The notes under the pieces: model-generated
The model's input: the letters and a program-made list of their open reading frames with translations, nothing else
What the model was told of the DNA's origin: nothing
The model's database searches: none
Position numbers and translations under genes: made by a program
Assembly (NCBI RefSeq): GCF_022832385.1
Contig: NZ_JALHLE010000009.1
Location: forward strand, 62,001 to 126,000
Direction: 5' to 3'
Source: Novosphingobium album (ex Hu et al. 2023)
GTDB taxonomy: Bacteria > Pseudomonadota > Alphaproteobacteria > Sphingomonadales > Sphingomonadaceae
Length of the DNA: 64,000 bases
Shown here: piece by piece, positions 36,261 through 46,142 of the stretch
Layout of the letters: every line of letters begins with the position of its first letter
Numbering within the stretch: the stretch's first letter is position 1

Positions 36261-36365
36261 TCCGCAACGGGCAGGCGATGTTGCCGCCTCCCGTAAAACA
36301 CGCCCTCCCCCCGGCGGCGCCTCCGGTCTAGACAAACGGCCAGCCAGACCGGGGAGGGAAAAATC

Positions 36366-37190
36366 ATGGCCGACACGCCGCAGACTGTCACTGTTGTCAC
36401 CGGCGCAGCAGGTGGCATGGGGGCTGCGATTGCCCGCGCTTTCGCCGCGCAGGGCCATGCGCTCGTCATCAGCGATCTCAACCCGGAACCGCTGGAGGCC
36501 GTGGCGGACGAACTGCGCACGCAAGTGCCTGTCGTGACGGTTGCCGGCGATATCTCGGCGTCTGACTATCCCGAACGGTTGCGGACTGCCGCCGCGCCTG
36601 CCCGCATCGGCGTGCTGGTCCACGCGGCGGGAGTCTCGCCCTCGATGACCAACGGCAAGCGCATCTTTGCCATCAACTTCACCGCGTCGCAGCGCCTTGC
36701 CGAAGGGCTGTTGCCCGCCATGGCGCCGGGTGGCGCGGCGGTACTGATCGCCTCCAACTCCGGCCAGATGATCGGCCGTCCGATCGTCGACCGGGCCATC
36801 CGCAAGCTGCTCAAGGGCAAGAGCTCGCTGCTGGCGAGCCTGATGCTGCGCAATTCCGGCGCCGCCTATTCGCTCTCCAAGCGCGCGGTGCAGCTTTACG
36901 CGAAAGCGATGGCGCCGCGCTTCGGGAAGGAAGGTGTGCGGATCGTCTCGCTCTCGCCGGGGATCATCGACACGCCGATGGCACAGCTGGAACAGCAGCA
37001 GGGTCCGGAAATGCGCAAGATGATCGAGCTGTCGGCGCTCGGACGCTCGGGCCGTCCGGAGGAAATCGCCTCGGCCGTCACTTTCCTCGCCTCGCCCGCC
37101 GCAAGCTACATCAGCGGAACGGACATCCTTGTCGACGGTGGCACCATCGCCGGGGTGGATGCGGCAGGAGGACCGATGGCGCTTCGCTGA
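36366..37190 (+). CDS. short-chain dehydrogenase/reductase
   Basis: The protein has 274 residues. TGAAGGMGAAIARAF is the cofactor motif, and VHAAGVSPS is a variant of the NAG motif. AAYSLSKRAVQLYAK carries the catalytic YxxxK. SLSPGIIDTPM and SGTDILVDGGTIAG complete the fold. GGGAGGGA lies upstream of the ATG. It is convergent with nudC, and its substrate is unknown. Confidence 0.9.
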   Translation: MADTPQTVTVVTGAAGGMGAAIARAFAAQGHALVISDLNPEPLEAVADELRTQVPVVTVAGDISASDYPERLRTAAAPARIGVLVHAAGVSPSMTNGKRIFAINFTASQRLAEGLLPAMAPGGAAVLIASNSGQMIGRPIVDRAIRKLLKGKSSLLASLMLRNSGAAYSLSKRAVQLYAKAMAPRFGKEGVRIVSLSPGIIDTPMAQLEQQQGPEMRKMIELSALGRSGRPEEIASAVTFLASPAASYISGTDILVDGGTIAGVDAAGGPMALR

Positions 37191-37197
37191 ACGGCGC

Positions 37198-38103
37198 TCA
37201 GCCCCGCTCCACCCACGAGCGGATGAGAGCGTGGGCCACGGCGGTCCGTGGCGGTGCGCCGAATGCGCGACCCTGCTCGCCCTGCTCGACGGCCTCCAGC
37301 GCCTCGAACACCTCATCGCGGGTGAACCAGCGCACGTCCTCCATCTCGGTCTCGTCCATCACGATGGCGGGATCGTCGGCGAAAGCGTGGCAGCCGATCA
37401 TCAGCGAGGAGGGGAACGGCCAGGGCTGACTGATCACGTATTCGACGTCGCGGGCGCACACGCCCGCTTCCTCGAAAACCTCACGCACCACGGCTTCCTC
37501 GATCGTCTCGCCCGGCTCGACGAACCCGGCCAGCGCCGAATAGCGCCCCGCCGGAAAACGGGGCTGGCGGCCGAGCAGGAGCTTGCCGTCGCACTCGACG
37601 GTCATGATCGTGACAGGATCGACGCGCGGAAAGTGTTCGGCCTTGCAGTCCGCATTCGTGCAGGTGCGCTGCCAGCCGCCTTTGGCCAGTTCGGTCCGGC
37701 TGCCACAGACAGCGCAGAAACGATGGCGCGCGTGCCAGCCAACCAGAGAGCGGGCGCCGCCGTAGGCGGCCAGTTCCCCAGCTTCGAGGACCGCCATGGC
37801 ATTCCAGCTTGCCGGACCCGCATGAGGACTGCCCGATGGATATGAGGTGCGCACTTCGGCAAAGCAGCCACGCACCTCAGGTCCCGGCCCATCCAACCCC
37901 AGAAACACCAGTTCGCTGTCGGGCGCGGCATCCGCCAGACTGCCCCAATCAAGCGTGTTGTCTGGCGTCAGCACCGGATCGAGCCCGTCCATCCGCAGCA
38001 GCCGCGCCTGCCAGGTCTTGAGCGCGTCGAGCGCCGCCGGATCGTTGCGGATGTGATCGGCACGGTCGATGTGGGATCCGGCGAAGGCTATCGTCGTCAA
38101 CAC
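37198..38103 (-). CDS. nudC: NAD(+) diphosphatase NudC
   Basis: The protein has 301 residues. A zinc ribbon (CAVCGSRTELAKG then CTNADCKAEHFPRVD) precedes the Nudix box GFVEPGETIEEAVVREVFEE. The motif SQPWPFPSSLM specific to NudC is present. It removes NMN from NAD and NAD caps from RNA. GTG at 38103 is the likely start, one base after the upstream stop codon. It ends an operon with mutY and a serine hydrolase. Confidence 0.93.
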   Translation of the reverse strand: MLTTIAFAGSHIDRADHIRNDPAALDALKTWQARLLRMDGLDPVLTPDNTLDWGSLADAAPDSELVFLGLDGPGPEVRGCFAEVRTSYPSGSPHAGPASWNAMAVLEAGELAAYGGARSLVGWHARHRFCAVCGSRTELAKGGWQRTCTNADCKAEHFPRVDPVTIMTVECDGKLLLGRQPRFPAGRYSALAGFVEPGETIEEAVVREVFEEAGVCARDVEYVISQPWPFPSSLMIGCHAFADDPAIVMDETEMEDVRWFTRDEVFEALEAVEQGEQGRAFGAPPRTAVAHALIRSWVERG

Positions 38104-38104
38104 G

Positions 38105-39415
38105 TCACTTGTTCTCCAGCAGGGCCATGACATCGGCCTTTAGCGCGGTCTGGAATTCGGGCAGCAGGCCACTGGCGTTGGGCGGCATGAATTGCACGAA
38201 AATCTGCGATCGCAAGGCGTGGACCATGTCGACCATGCCGACCGTGCCTGCTGCCCCCGACCAGCCGTAGATGCCCGCTTCCGCCCCCTTGCCGACGCGG
38301 CCGCCCGCGCCGAAGCCGGCATTTCCTCCAAACATGGCGGGGATCGTCACGCCCGCAGGAAGCAGATCGCCGGTCCCGATGCGCACTGCCTGCTCGTCAA
38401 GCACGCGCACGCCATCGATCTCGCCGAACTGCGCCAGCATGCGCAGGAATCGGTCGTAGTCGCGCGGTGAACTGACCAGCCCTGCCCCGCCGAAGGGGAA
38501 CGGCGGCGGATCGAGGAATATCGAATTTTCGCTTCCGTCGATCGGCACCAGAACATCGCCCACCGCGCCGTAGTTGGTGGTGAGGCGCCCGGCATCGCCT
38601 GCAGGCACCCGGAAGAAGGTGCTGGTCATTCCCGCCGGCTCGAAGATCGTCTCGCGCAAGTGGGCATCGAAGCTGCGTCCGGTGACGACCTCGATCACCC
38701 GGCCCATGAGGTCGAGCCCCATGGAATAGATCCAGCGTGCACCCGGATCGCTGACCAGCGGCACTTCGGCGAGCCGATCCGCGAAGTGGTCGAGGCCGTG
38801 AACAGGCGCACCGCGCGAGAGCCCCGGAATCTCCATGCGGCTGACCTGCCCGGCAATGAGGCCCTTGTCCTCCATCAGCGTCTTGATGGGGCCCTTCTGG
38901 ATGATGGTGTAGCCGATGCCCGAAGTGTGTGTGAGCAGGTACCTGATCGTAATCGGACGGGGGGCCGGGTGCAGTTCGGTCACCGAACCGTCGTAGGTAT
39001 CCTGCACCATCATGGTCCGGAACTTCGGCAGGATATCGTAAAGCGGCTGATCGAGCCCCAGCTTGCCTTGCGCGACCAGCTGCATCGCCGCCATTCCGGT
39101 GACGGGCTTCGTCATCGAATAGATGCGAAACAGACTATCGGGCGTCACCGCGTCACCGTCGGTGAAGCCTTCCGAGCCGCGCGCGACGTATTCGGGATCA
39201 CGGCCGGGAATCCCCAGCGAAGCCACCATGCCGGGAAACTTGCCCGGGCCCACCCAGCGCTCGACGACCTTTCGCACCTGCGGAAGCATTTCCCGGTCCG
39301 CCGCCGCCAGTGCGAGGCGCGGCATAAGCGCGACGCCGAGGCTGGCACAGGCCGCCATGCTCAGGATCATGCGGCGATCGGCAGCAGCAGCGAGAGTTTC
39401 CAGATCCCGGATCAC
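38105..39415 (-). CDS. serine hydrolase (class C beta-lactamase fold)
   Basis: The protein has 436 residues. A likely signal segment (RMILSMAACASLGVALMPRL) and AADREML come first. IYSMTKPVTGMAAMQ holds the SxxK pair, and a YSMG loop lies near the middle. The family holds esterases, peptidases and beta-lactamases; this one lacks clear beta-lactamase specificity. GTG at 39415, right after the mutY stop, is the likely start. It lies between mutY and nudC in a tight operon. Confidence 0.88.
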   Translation of the reverse strand: MIRDLETLAAAADRRMILSMAACASLGVALMPRLALAAADREMLPQVRKVVERWVGPGKFPGMVASLGIPGRDPEYVARGSEGFTDGDAVTPDSLFRIYSMTKPVTGMAAMQLVAQGKLGLDQPLYDILPKFRTMMVQDTYDGSVTELHPAPRPITIRYLLTHTSGIGYTIIQKGPIKTLMEDKGLIAGQVSRMEIPGLSRGAPVHGLDHFADRLAEVPLVSDPGARWIYSMGLDLMGRVIEVVTGRSFDAHLRETIFEPAGMTSTFFRVPAGDAGRLTTNYGAVGDVLVPIDGSENSIFLDPPPFPFGGAGLVSSPRDYDRFLRMLAQFGEIDGVRVLDEQAVRIGTGDLLPAGVTIPAMFGGNAGFGAGGRVGKGAEAGIYGWSGAAGTVGMVDMVHALRSQIFVQFMPPNASGLLPEFQTALKADVMALLENK

Positions 39416-39416
39416 G

Positions 39417-40469
39417 TCATGCCTCTCTTTCCGACAGCGCCAGCCGCGCCGCCTTGGCGAAGAGCGTGGGCAATCCGGCCTCGTCGAGGCGGTCGAGCGG
39501 CCACCACTCGCCCTCGCCGGGCGGCAACCTAGTCCAATCAGCCCCAAGGTAAACCGCAAGGTGCAGATCGAGCCCGAAATGGGTGAAGGTGTGACTGACC
39601 TTGCCCGCACTTTCCCACGGCCCGGACAATGGCCCTTCCCCGGAGCCGTCCGCGCGCGCCGACCAGTTGTCGTCCGGCAGGGCACGCATTCCGCCAAGCA
39701 TGCCCTTGCCCGGACGGCGGACCAGCCAGACCTGTTCTTCCTGCTCGATCCAGAAAGCCTGTCCCCGGCGGGCGGGCTTGGCCTTCTTCGGTGCCTTCAC
39801 CGGGAATCGGTCCGGCTCGCCCATGGCCCTCGCCGTGCAATGGCCAGAAAGCGGGCACAGCAGGCAACGCGGCGAACGGCTGGTGCAGACGGTCGCGCCC
39901 AGATCCATCATCGCCTGCGCAAAGTCGCCGCTGCGGGCATCCGGTGTTATCGCATCGGCCTTTTCACGGATCATGGTGCGCGCGCCCGGCAGCGGCTCGC
40001 CGATTGCGAAAAGCCGGGCCACGACGCGTTCGACATTGGCATCGACCACCACCGCGCGCCGCCCGAAGGCGATCGCAGCGACTGCCGCCGCCGTATAGGC
40101 GCCAAGCCCCGGCAGGGCGCGCAGCCCCTCCTCGGTATCCGGAAAATGCCCGCCCCGTGCCGCCACTTCGCGCGCGCAGGCCAGCAGATTGCGGGCGCGG
40201 GCATAATAGCCAAGGCCAGCCCATGCCGCCATGACCTCTTCGTCCCCGGCGGCCGCCAGCGCCTCCACGGCAGGCCAGCGCGAGGTGAATGCGGTAAAGT
40301 AGTCCTTCACCGCCGCCACTGTCGTCTGCTGCAGCATCACTTCGGACAGCCACACGCGGTAGGGATCAGGCGCAGGCGTCCCCGGCGGGGCCCGCCAGGG
40401 CAGGTCCCGCGCATGGGCATCGTACCAGGCGAGAAGATCGCTCCCAACAGCATCCGAACTGGCATCCAT
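39417..40469 (-). CDS. mutY: A/G-specific adenine glycosylase MutY
   Basis: The protein has 350 residues. WLSEVMLQQTTVAAVKDYF holds the catalytic Glu, and LPGLGAYTAAAVAAIAFG is the helix-hairpin-helix. CTSRSPRCLLCPLSGHC is the iron-sulphur cluster loop (C-x6-C-x2-C-x5-C). The C-terminal Nudix-like domain reads GMLGGMRALPDDNWSA. It removes adenine opposite 8-oxoguanine. I chose the ATG at 40469, which clears the dciA start on the other strand. Confidence 0.94.
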   Translation of the reverse strand: MDASSDAVGSDLLAWYDAHARDLPWRAPPGTPAPDPYRVWLSEVMLQQTTVAAVKDYFTAFTSRWPAVEALAAAGDEEVMAAWAGLGYYARARNLLACAREVAARGGHFPDTEEGLRALPGLGAYTAAAVAAIAFGRRAVVVDANVERVVARLFAIGEPLPGARTMIREKADAITPDARSGDFAQAMMDLGATVCTSRSPRCLLCPLSGHCTARAMGEPDRFPVKAPKKAKPARRGQAFWIEQEEQVWLVRRPGKGMLGGMRALPDDNWSARADGSGEGPLSGPWESAGKVSHTFTHFGLDLHLAVYLGADWTRLPPGEGEWWPLDRLDEAGLPTLFAKAARLALSEREA

Positions 40470-40498
40470 GGCGCCGCTATGGCATTGGAGCCCGGACA

Positions 40499-41053
40499 AT
40501 GGAACGGGATGATCGCAAACAATCCGGCTCTTCGAAGGGCAAGCCTTCGGGAGTCAAACGCTACGAGCGCCCGCGGGGCGGACAGGCTCGCGCCATTTCC
40601 GACCTGATGCCCGAGGTGGGCCGTACTGCCTTCCGCCGTTTCGGCTTCGTGCAGTCGAGCGTCGTCACCCGCTGGCCGGAAATCGTCGGTGCCCGCCATG
40701 CCCGCATCTGCAGCCCCGAATCGATCCGCTTCCCCCCCGGCGAGAAGAGCGACGGCATCCTCCAGCTCGTCGTCGTGCCCGCGCACGCCCCGATCATCCA
40801 GCACGTGATCCCCGAGATCGTCGAGCGCGTGAACCGCTTTTTCGGCTACAATGCCGTGGCCAAAGTGAAGATCCGGCAAGGTGAGGTTAAGGCACCTGCT
40901 GCTTCAAAGCCGCAGGCTGCTCCGCCTTCGCTCAAACCTGTGCCGCTGGAACTGGGGGAATCGCTGCGCGACATCGGCGATCCGGAACTGCGCGCAGTGC
41001 TTGAGTCGCTGGCGCGCAGCATGAGCGCAAAGAACAATCAGGACGAGCAATGA
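40499..41053 (+). CDS. DciA-family protein (DUF721)
   Basis: The protein has 184 residues. The DUF721 core is RFGFVQSSVVTRWPEIVGAR, with LQLVVVPAHAPIIQHV and VERVNRFFGYNAVAKVKI. DciA-type proteins load the replicative helicase DnaB in bacteria without DnaC. The ends are basic and flexible. The stop codon overlaps the start of the first DsbA-like gene by ATGA. Confidence 0.87.
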   Translation: MERDDRKQSGSSKGKPSGVKRYERPRGGQARAISDLMPEVGRTAFRRFGFVQSSVVTRWPEIVGARHARICSPESIRFPPGEKSDGILQLVVVPAHAPIIQHVIPEIVERVNRFFGYNAVAKVKIRQGEVKAPAASKPQAAPPSLKPVPLELGESLRDIGDPELRAVLESLARSMSAKNNQDEQ

Positions 41054-41802
41054 TGAAGGCCCCCAGCATGAAGACCGCGCTGCGCGCGCTTGCCCCCCTT
41101 GCCCTGACCGCCGGAGCCATCCTGAGCATGGCGGCCAACGGCAAGCCGGCCAAGAGCCTTGCGGCGCCCAGCACGAACTGGAACAGTGCCATCGCGGTCA
41201 CTGCCAACGGCAGCCATCAGCTCGGCAATCCCAATGCCCCGGTCAAGCTTACCGAATATGTCAGCTACACCTGCCCGCACTGCGCGCACTACCAGCAGGA
41301 ATCGGACCCGGCCCTGCGCCTGACCGTGATTCCCAAGGGACAGGTAACGGTCACGGTGACCAACCTGTTGCGCAATCCCATCGACCTGACTGTGGCCCTG
41401 CTGACCAACTGCGGCGATCCGAAGCGCTTCTTCGTGCGGCACAATGCCTTTTTCGCAACGCAGGAAAAGTGGCTCGCCAAGGCGCAGACGATGACGCAGG
41501 CGCAGCAACAACGCTGGTATCAGGGCTCCATGCCTGAACGGATGCGCGCCATCGCCAGCGACTTCAGCTTCTACGACAAGATGTCGGGCTGGGGCATTAC
41601 CCGTGCGCAGGCCGATGCCTGCCTTGCCGACACGGCCATGCTCGACAAGCTGAAAGCGCAGCAGGAAGAGTCCTCCACTCTCGGCATCAACAGCACCCCC
41701 AGCTTCACGCTCAACGGCGCAGTGCTGGACGCACATGATTGGGACTCGGTCTCCAAGGCAATCACCGACAAACTCGCCGAACAGCACGCCGGAGCCATCT
41801 GA
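41050..41802 (+). CDS. exported thiol-disulphide protein, DsbA-like
   Basis: The protein has 250 residues. A signal peptide (ALRALAPLALTAGAILSMAA) is followed by a thioredoxin fold with TEYVSYTCPHCAHY (CPHC). A C-terminal cis-Pro motif is NSTPSFTLNG. It oxidises or isomerises cysteine pairs in the periplasm. It overlaps dciA by ATGA and is followed by a second DsbA-like gene 116 bases away. The two proteins differ in anchor and active site. Confidence 0.9.
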   Translation: MMKAPSMKTALRALAPLALTAGAILSMAANGKPAKSLAAPSTNWNSAIAVTANGSHQLGNPNAPVKLTEYVSYTCPHCAHYQQESDPALRLTVIPKGQVTVTVTNLLRNPIDLTVALLTNCGDPKRFFVRHNAFFATQEKWLAKAQTMTQAQQQRWYQGSMPERMRAIASDFSFYDKMSGWGITRAQADACLADTAMLDKLKAQQEESSTLGINSTPSFTLNGAVLDAHDWDSVSKAITDKLAEQHAGAI

Positions 41803-41918
41803 AGCCCCGAAATCCGCCAGTGCAGCTGTGGAGAGAATCCACAGCTGCACTCTCCGCCGCTTTGTTCCAGCACGGCCTTGAGCTAGCCTTTTCCCGCCTT
41901 CGCAAAGGATTCGCCACG

Positions 41919-42677
41919 ATGACCCGCACCTCCATCCGCCACCTCGCCATCGGCATGGTGGCCCTGCCTCTCGCACTGGGCCTTGCCGCATGCGGCAAGA
42001 AGGCCGAGGAGGGCGCGCCGAAGTCCAGCGAGCCAATCGCCAAGATCGCCCCGCCCGCGGGCAAGGCCTGGGCCGACATGGTCGAGAAGACGCCCGAAGG
42101 CGGCTATCGCATGGGCAACCCCCAGGCACCGATCAAGCTGGTGGAATATGGCGCGCTGAGCTGCTCGCACTGCGCCGAATTCGCCAAGGAAAGCTTCGAG
42201 AAGCTGCGCGACGACTACGTCGCAAGCGGCCGCGTCAGCTATGAACTGCGCTTTTTCATGCTGAACCCCTATGATATTCCGGCCTCGCTGCTGGCAACCT
42301 GCGGATCGACCGAGGCGGTGATCCCGCTCAGCGAGCAGTTCTGGGCCTGGCAGCCGAACATGTTCCAAAACGTGCAGGCCGCAGGCGATGCCAAGCTCAA
42401 GGAACTTGGTGACATGCCCAAGGAGCAGCAGATCGGCGCCATCGCCGACCTTGCGGGCATGACCGAATTCTTCTCCTCGCGCGGGATCTCGCGCGATCAG
42501 GGCCAGGCCTGCCTTGCCGACACTGCCAAGGCCAAGGCACTGGCTGATCAGACCGAAAAGGCCAGCACCGAATTCAACGTCACTGGCACGCCGACCTTCA
42601 TCATCAACGGCTCGACGCAGGGCTCGATGGGCTGGAAGGAACTGGAACCCAAGCTCCAAGAGGCAGGCGCGCGCTGA
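41919..42677 (+). CDS. DsbA-like lipoprotein
   Basis: The protein has 252 residues. The lipobox LGLAACGKK shows a lipoprotein anchored to a membrane. The active site CSHC (GALSCSHCAEF) and the cis-Pro motif GTPTFIING are present. It is a paralogue of the previous gene. I chose the ATG at 41919. It precedes smc by 27 bases. Confidence 0.9.
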   Translation: MTRTSIRHLAIGMVALPLALGLAACGKKAEEGAPKSSEPIAKIAPPAGKAWADMVEKTPEGGYRMGNPQAPIKLVEYGALSCSHCAEFAKESFEKLRDDYVASGRVSYELRFFMLNPYDIPASLLATCGSTEAVIPLSEQFWAWQPNMFQNVQAAGDAKLKELGDMPKEQQIGAIADLAGMTEFFSSRGISRDQGQACLADTAKAKALADQTEKASTEFNVTGTPTFIINGSTQGSMGWKELEPKLQEAGAR

Positions 42678-42704
42678 TGCGCCTGCTCCGGTAAAGGCGC
42701 GCCG

Positions 42705-45700
42705 ATGCGCATCAGGCGGCTCAAGCTCAGTGGATTCAAGAGCTTCGTAGAGCCCGCCGAACTGCGCATCGAACCGGGCCTTACCGGCGTCGTCGGCCCC
42801 AACGGCTGCGGCAAGTCCAACCTGCTCGAAGCGATCCGATGGGTCATGGGCGAAAGCTCGCCCAAGTCCATGCGCGGCGGCGGCATGGAAGACGTGATCT
42901 TCGCCGGGACGGCCAACCGTCCCCCGCGCGCCTTTGCAGAAGTGGTGCTGCAAGGCGAAACCGCCGTGCGTGAGGACGGCACCCGGGACGAACTGGAAGT
43001 CGTGCGTCGGATCGAGCGCGGCGCGGGCAGCGCCTACCGCATCAACGGGCGCGACGTGCGCGCCAAGGACGTCGCCCTGACCTTTGCAGACGCCGCGACC
43101 GGCGCGCACAGCCCGGCGCTCGTAAGCCAGGGCAAGATCGCCGCCGTCATCGCCGCCAAGCCCGCAGAACGGCGCGCGATGCTGGAGGAGGCGGCGGGCA
43201 TCGCCGGCCTGCACGTGCGGCGCAAGGACGCCGAGCAGAAGCTGCGTGCAACCGAAGCCAACCTCGCCCGGCTTGAGGACATCATGGCCGGCCTCGACAA
43301 GCAGGTCGGCTCGCTGCGGCGGCAGGCCAAGGCGGCGGAACGCTACAAGGCGCTATCTGACCAGATCCGGCTGGCCGAGGCCCGCCTGGTCTTTGCCCGC
43401 TGGCGCGATGCCGCCGCCGCCGCCACCGCTGCGAAGAAGGAAGCGCAGGCTGCCGAAGCACGCGTCGCCGCGGCGCAGGACGCCGCCAGGGCTGCGCAGG
43501 AAGCGCAGGCCACCGCCGCCGAATCGCTGATCGCCACGCGCGACGAATTGGCCGACCGCCGCGACGATGCCACCGCGCAAGGCCACCGCATGGCAACGCT
43601 CACCAGCCAGCTCGAAGCCGCCGAGCAGCGTCTGAAAGACCTCGACCGCCAGCGCACCCGACTGGAGGAAGACCGCAGCGACGCCGACCGCATGACCCGC
43701 GATGCCGCCGAAGCGCTGGCAAGGCTGGAACGCGAACTGGCAGACGGCGCCAAGCAGCTCGAAACCGACGAGGCCGAACGCCCGCGCCTCGCCAATGCCC
43801 TCGAAGGGGCAGAGCGCGCCGCACGTGCTGCCGAACTCGATCTGGCGCAGGCCACCGCTACGCAGGCCGGTGTGGAAGCCGAATGGCGGATCGCCGAGGC
43901 CGAACTGGTGCAGGCCCGCAGCCGGATCGATCGCCTGAACGCGGAGAGCGCGCGCCTTCAGGCCCAGCTTGCCGGTCTGCCCGAAACCGCAGATCTTGAC
44001 GACGCCATCGCCAAGGCGCGGCTTGAGGCCGAGGCGGCCACGACCGCGCTTGCCAAGGCTCGCGAGGGGCTCGATGCGCAGCACGCTCGCAAAACCGGGC
44101 TCATGGCCGAACGTGATGCCGCCGCTTCAGCCCTTGCCGGTGCCCGGGCCGACCTGACCGGTATCGAACGCGAACACACTGCTCTGCTGCGCGACCGCGA
44201 GGCCCGCGCCAAGGGCGCCAAGGCCGCACATGGGCTCAAGACTGCGATCGATACCGTAAGGGCCGCGCCGGGCTATGAACGCGCGCTCGCCGCCGTCCTT
44301 GGGCGCGATGCCAAGGCACCGCTCGGCAGCATCGCACAGGCCGACGGACGATTCTGGACCGGAGCCGAGGCACCTGCTCCGGTAGCGAAAAGCCTCGCCG
44401 CGCATGTCACGCTGTGCCCGCCTGAGCTTGCCGCCCGGCTGGCCCTGGTCCACGTTGTCGAGAACGATGACGAACGCACGCTGAAGCCGGGCGAATGGCT
44501 GGTCACGCGTGCGGGTATGTTGCGCCGTTGGGACGGCTTCATCGCGCGTGGCGAAGGCGCGGCCGAAGCCGCTCGGCTGGAAGCGGAAAACCGCTTTGCC
44601 GAACTCGATGCCCAGCTTCCACCGCTGCGCGAAGCCGTGACTGCCGCCGAGAAGCGGCAAACCGCATTGCAGCAGGAGCTATCCGCCCTCTCCGCGACCG
44701 TGATCGCCGCCGAACGCGCCATCGCCGACGCCGCCAATGCCGAGCGCAATGCCCTGCGCGCCGCCGATCAGGCCGAGGATACCAAGGCACGCCATCAGGC
44801 CCGCCGTTCGGAACTGGATCGCAGCGCGCGGGAACTGGCCGAGCAGCACCAAAGCGCCGGACAGGATCTTGCCGCGGCAGAGGCGAAGCGGGCGGCGCTG
44901 CCCGATCCCGAGGCCGGACGCGCCGGGCTTGAGGCGGCCAGGGCGAAGAACGAGGCCGCCAAGGCTCGGCTGCAGGCCACCACCGCCACGCTCGCCGCGC
45001 ACGATCAGGCGCTCGCGGTGGCACGCGAACGTACTGCCTCGCAGCGCGGCGATATCCGCAACTGGCAGGCGCGCGCGGGCGACGCCACCAACCGGCTTGC
45101 CCAGATGGCCGGACGACTGGAGGAAATCGAGACCGAACACGCCGTGATCGCCGCCAAACCCGCCTCGCTGATGGAACAGATCGAGCAGGGAGAACTGATC
45201 CGCCAGCGCCTTGCGGAAGAGCTGGCCAAGGCGGAAGCGGCTGTCGCGGCCATGACGGAAGCTTTGCGCAAAGCCGATGCCGCACTTGCCGCCGCACAAG
45301 AAACGCTCGCCAGCGCCCGCGAGGGCCGCGCCGGGGCCGTCGCGCGGGCCGAGAACGAGGACGAGCGCCGAGTCGAGATGACGCGGATCTCGGGCGAACG
45401 CTTCCAGTGCCCCCCGCCTGTGCTGCCCGAGCGCTTCGCCTTCGTGTCCGCAGAAGTCAGCGGCGCAAACGAGGAATCGGCAGCCATGGACAAGCTCGTG
45501 ACGGACCGCGAGCGGATCGGGCCAGTCAATCTGGTCGCAGCGGACGAACTCGCCGAGGCCGAAGCGCAACTGGGCACCAGTGTCACCGAACAGGCCGAAC
45601 TGGCCGAAGCCGTGAACCGTCTGCGCGGCTCGATCGGCAATCTCAACCGCGAAGGCCGCGAGCGCCTGCGCGCGGCCTTCGAAGCGGTCGACGGCCATTT

Positions 45701-46142
45701 CCAGCGGCTGTTCACCCGGCTGTTCCTGGGCGGCAAGGCGCACCTCGCACTCGTCGATTCCGACGATCCGCTCGAAGCCGGTCTCGAAATCTTCGCCCAG
45801 CCGCCTGGCAAGCGCCTGCAGTCGCTCACCCTGCTGTCGGGCGGCGAGCAGGCCCTGACTGCCGTGGCGCTGATCTTCGGCCTGTTCCTCACCAACCCGG
45901 CGCCGATCTGCGTGCTCGACGAAGTCGATGCCCCGCTCGACGATGCCAATATCGAGCGCTTCTGCGACCTGCTCGAAGCGATGACGAAGGAAACCGACAC
46001 GCGGTACCTCATCGTCACGCACAATGCCGTGACAATGAGCCGCATGCACCGCCTGTTCGGCGTGACCATGGTCGAAAAGGGCGTTTCGCGGCTGGTCAGC
46101 GTCGACCTTGGCGGGGCCGAGGAATTGCTGGCGGCGGAATAG
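42705..46142 (+). CDS. smc: chromosome segregation protein SMC
   Basis: The protein has 1145 residues. Walker A (GPNGCGKSNLLEAIRW) is near residue 30, followed by coiled coils, a hinge near the middle (APGYERALAAVLGRDAKAPL), and the C-terminal head with the signature LLSGGEQALTAVAL and Walker B ICVLDEVDAPLDDANIERF. With ScpA and ScpB it forms condensin. The stop codon abuts that of soxR on the other strand with no gap. Confidence 0.97.
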   Translation: MRIRRLKLSGFKSFVEPAELRIEPGLTGVVGPNGCGKSNLLEAIRWVMGESSPKSMRGGGMEDVIFAGTANRPPRAFAEVVLQGETAVREDGTRDELEVVRRIERGAGSAYRINGRDVRAKDVALTFADAATGAHSPALVSQGKIAAVIAAKPAERRAMLEEAAGIAGLHVRRKDAEQKLRATEANLARLEDIMAGLDKQVGSLRRQAKAAERYKALSDQIRLAEARLVFARWRDAAAAATAAKKEAQAAEARVAAAQDAARAAQEAQATAAESLIATRDELADRRDDATAQGHRMATLTSQLEAAEQRLKDLDRQRTRLEEDRSDADRMTRDAAEALARLERELADGAKQLETDEAERPRLANALEGAERAARAAELDLAQATATQAGVEAEWRIAEAELVQARSRIDRLNAESARLQAQLAGLPETADLDDAIAKARLEAEAATTALAKAREGLDAQHARKTGLMAERDAAASALAGARADLTGIEREHTALLRDREARAKGAKAAHGLKTAIDTVRAAPGYERALAAVLGRDAKAPLGSIAQADGRFWTGAEAPAPVAKSLAAHVTLCPPELAARLALVHVVENDDERTLKPGEWLVTRAGMLRRWDGFIARGEGAAEAARLEAENRFAELDAQLPPLREAVTAAEKRQTALQQELSALSATVIAAERAIADAANAERNALRAADQAEDTKARHQARRSELDRSARELAEQHQSAGQDLAAAEAKRAALPDPEAGRAGLEAARAKNEAAKARLQATTATLAAHDQALAVARERTASQRGDIRNWQARAGDATNRLAQMAGRLEEIETEHAVIAAKPASLMEQIEQGELIRQRLAEELAKAEAAVAAMTEALRKADAALAAAQETLASAREGRAGAVARAENEDERRVEMTRISGERFQCPPPVLPERFAFVSAEVSGANEESAAMDKLVTDRERIGPVNLVAADELAEAEAQLGTSVTEQAELAEAVNRLRGSIGNLNREGRERLRAAFEAVDGHFQRLFTRLFLGGKAHLALVDSDDPLEAGLEIFAQPPGKRLQSLTLLSGGEQALTAVALIFGLFLTNPAPICVLDEVDAPLDDANIERFCDLLEAMTKETDTRYLIVTHNAVTMSRMHRLFGVTMVEKGVSRLVSVDLGGAEELLAAE

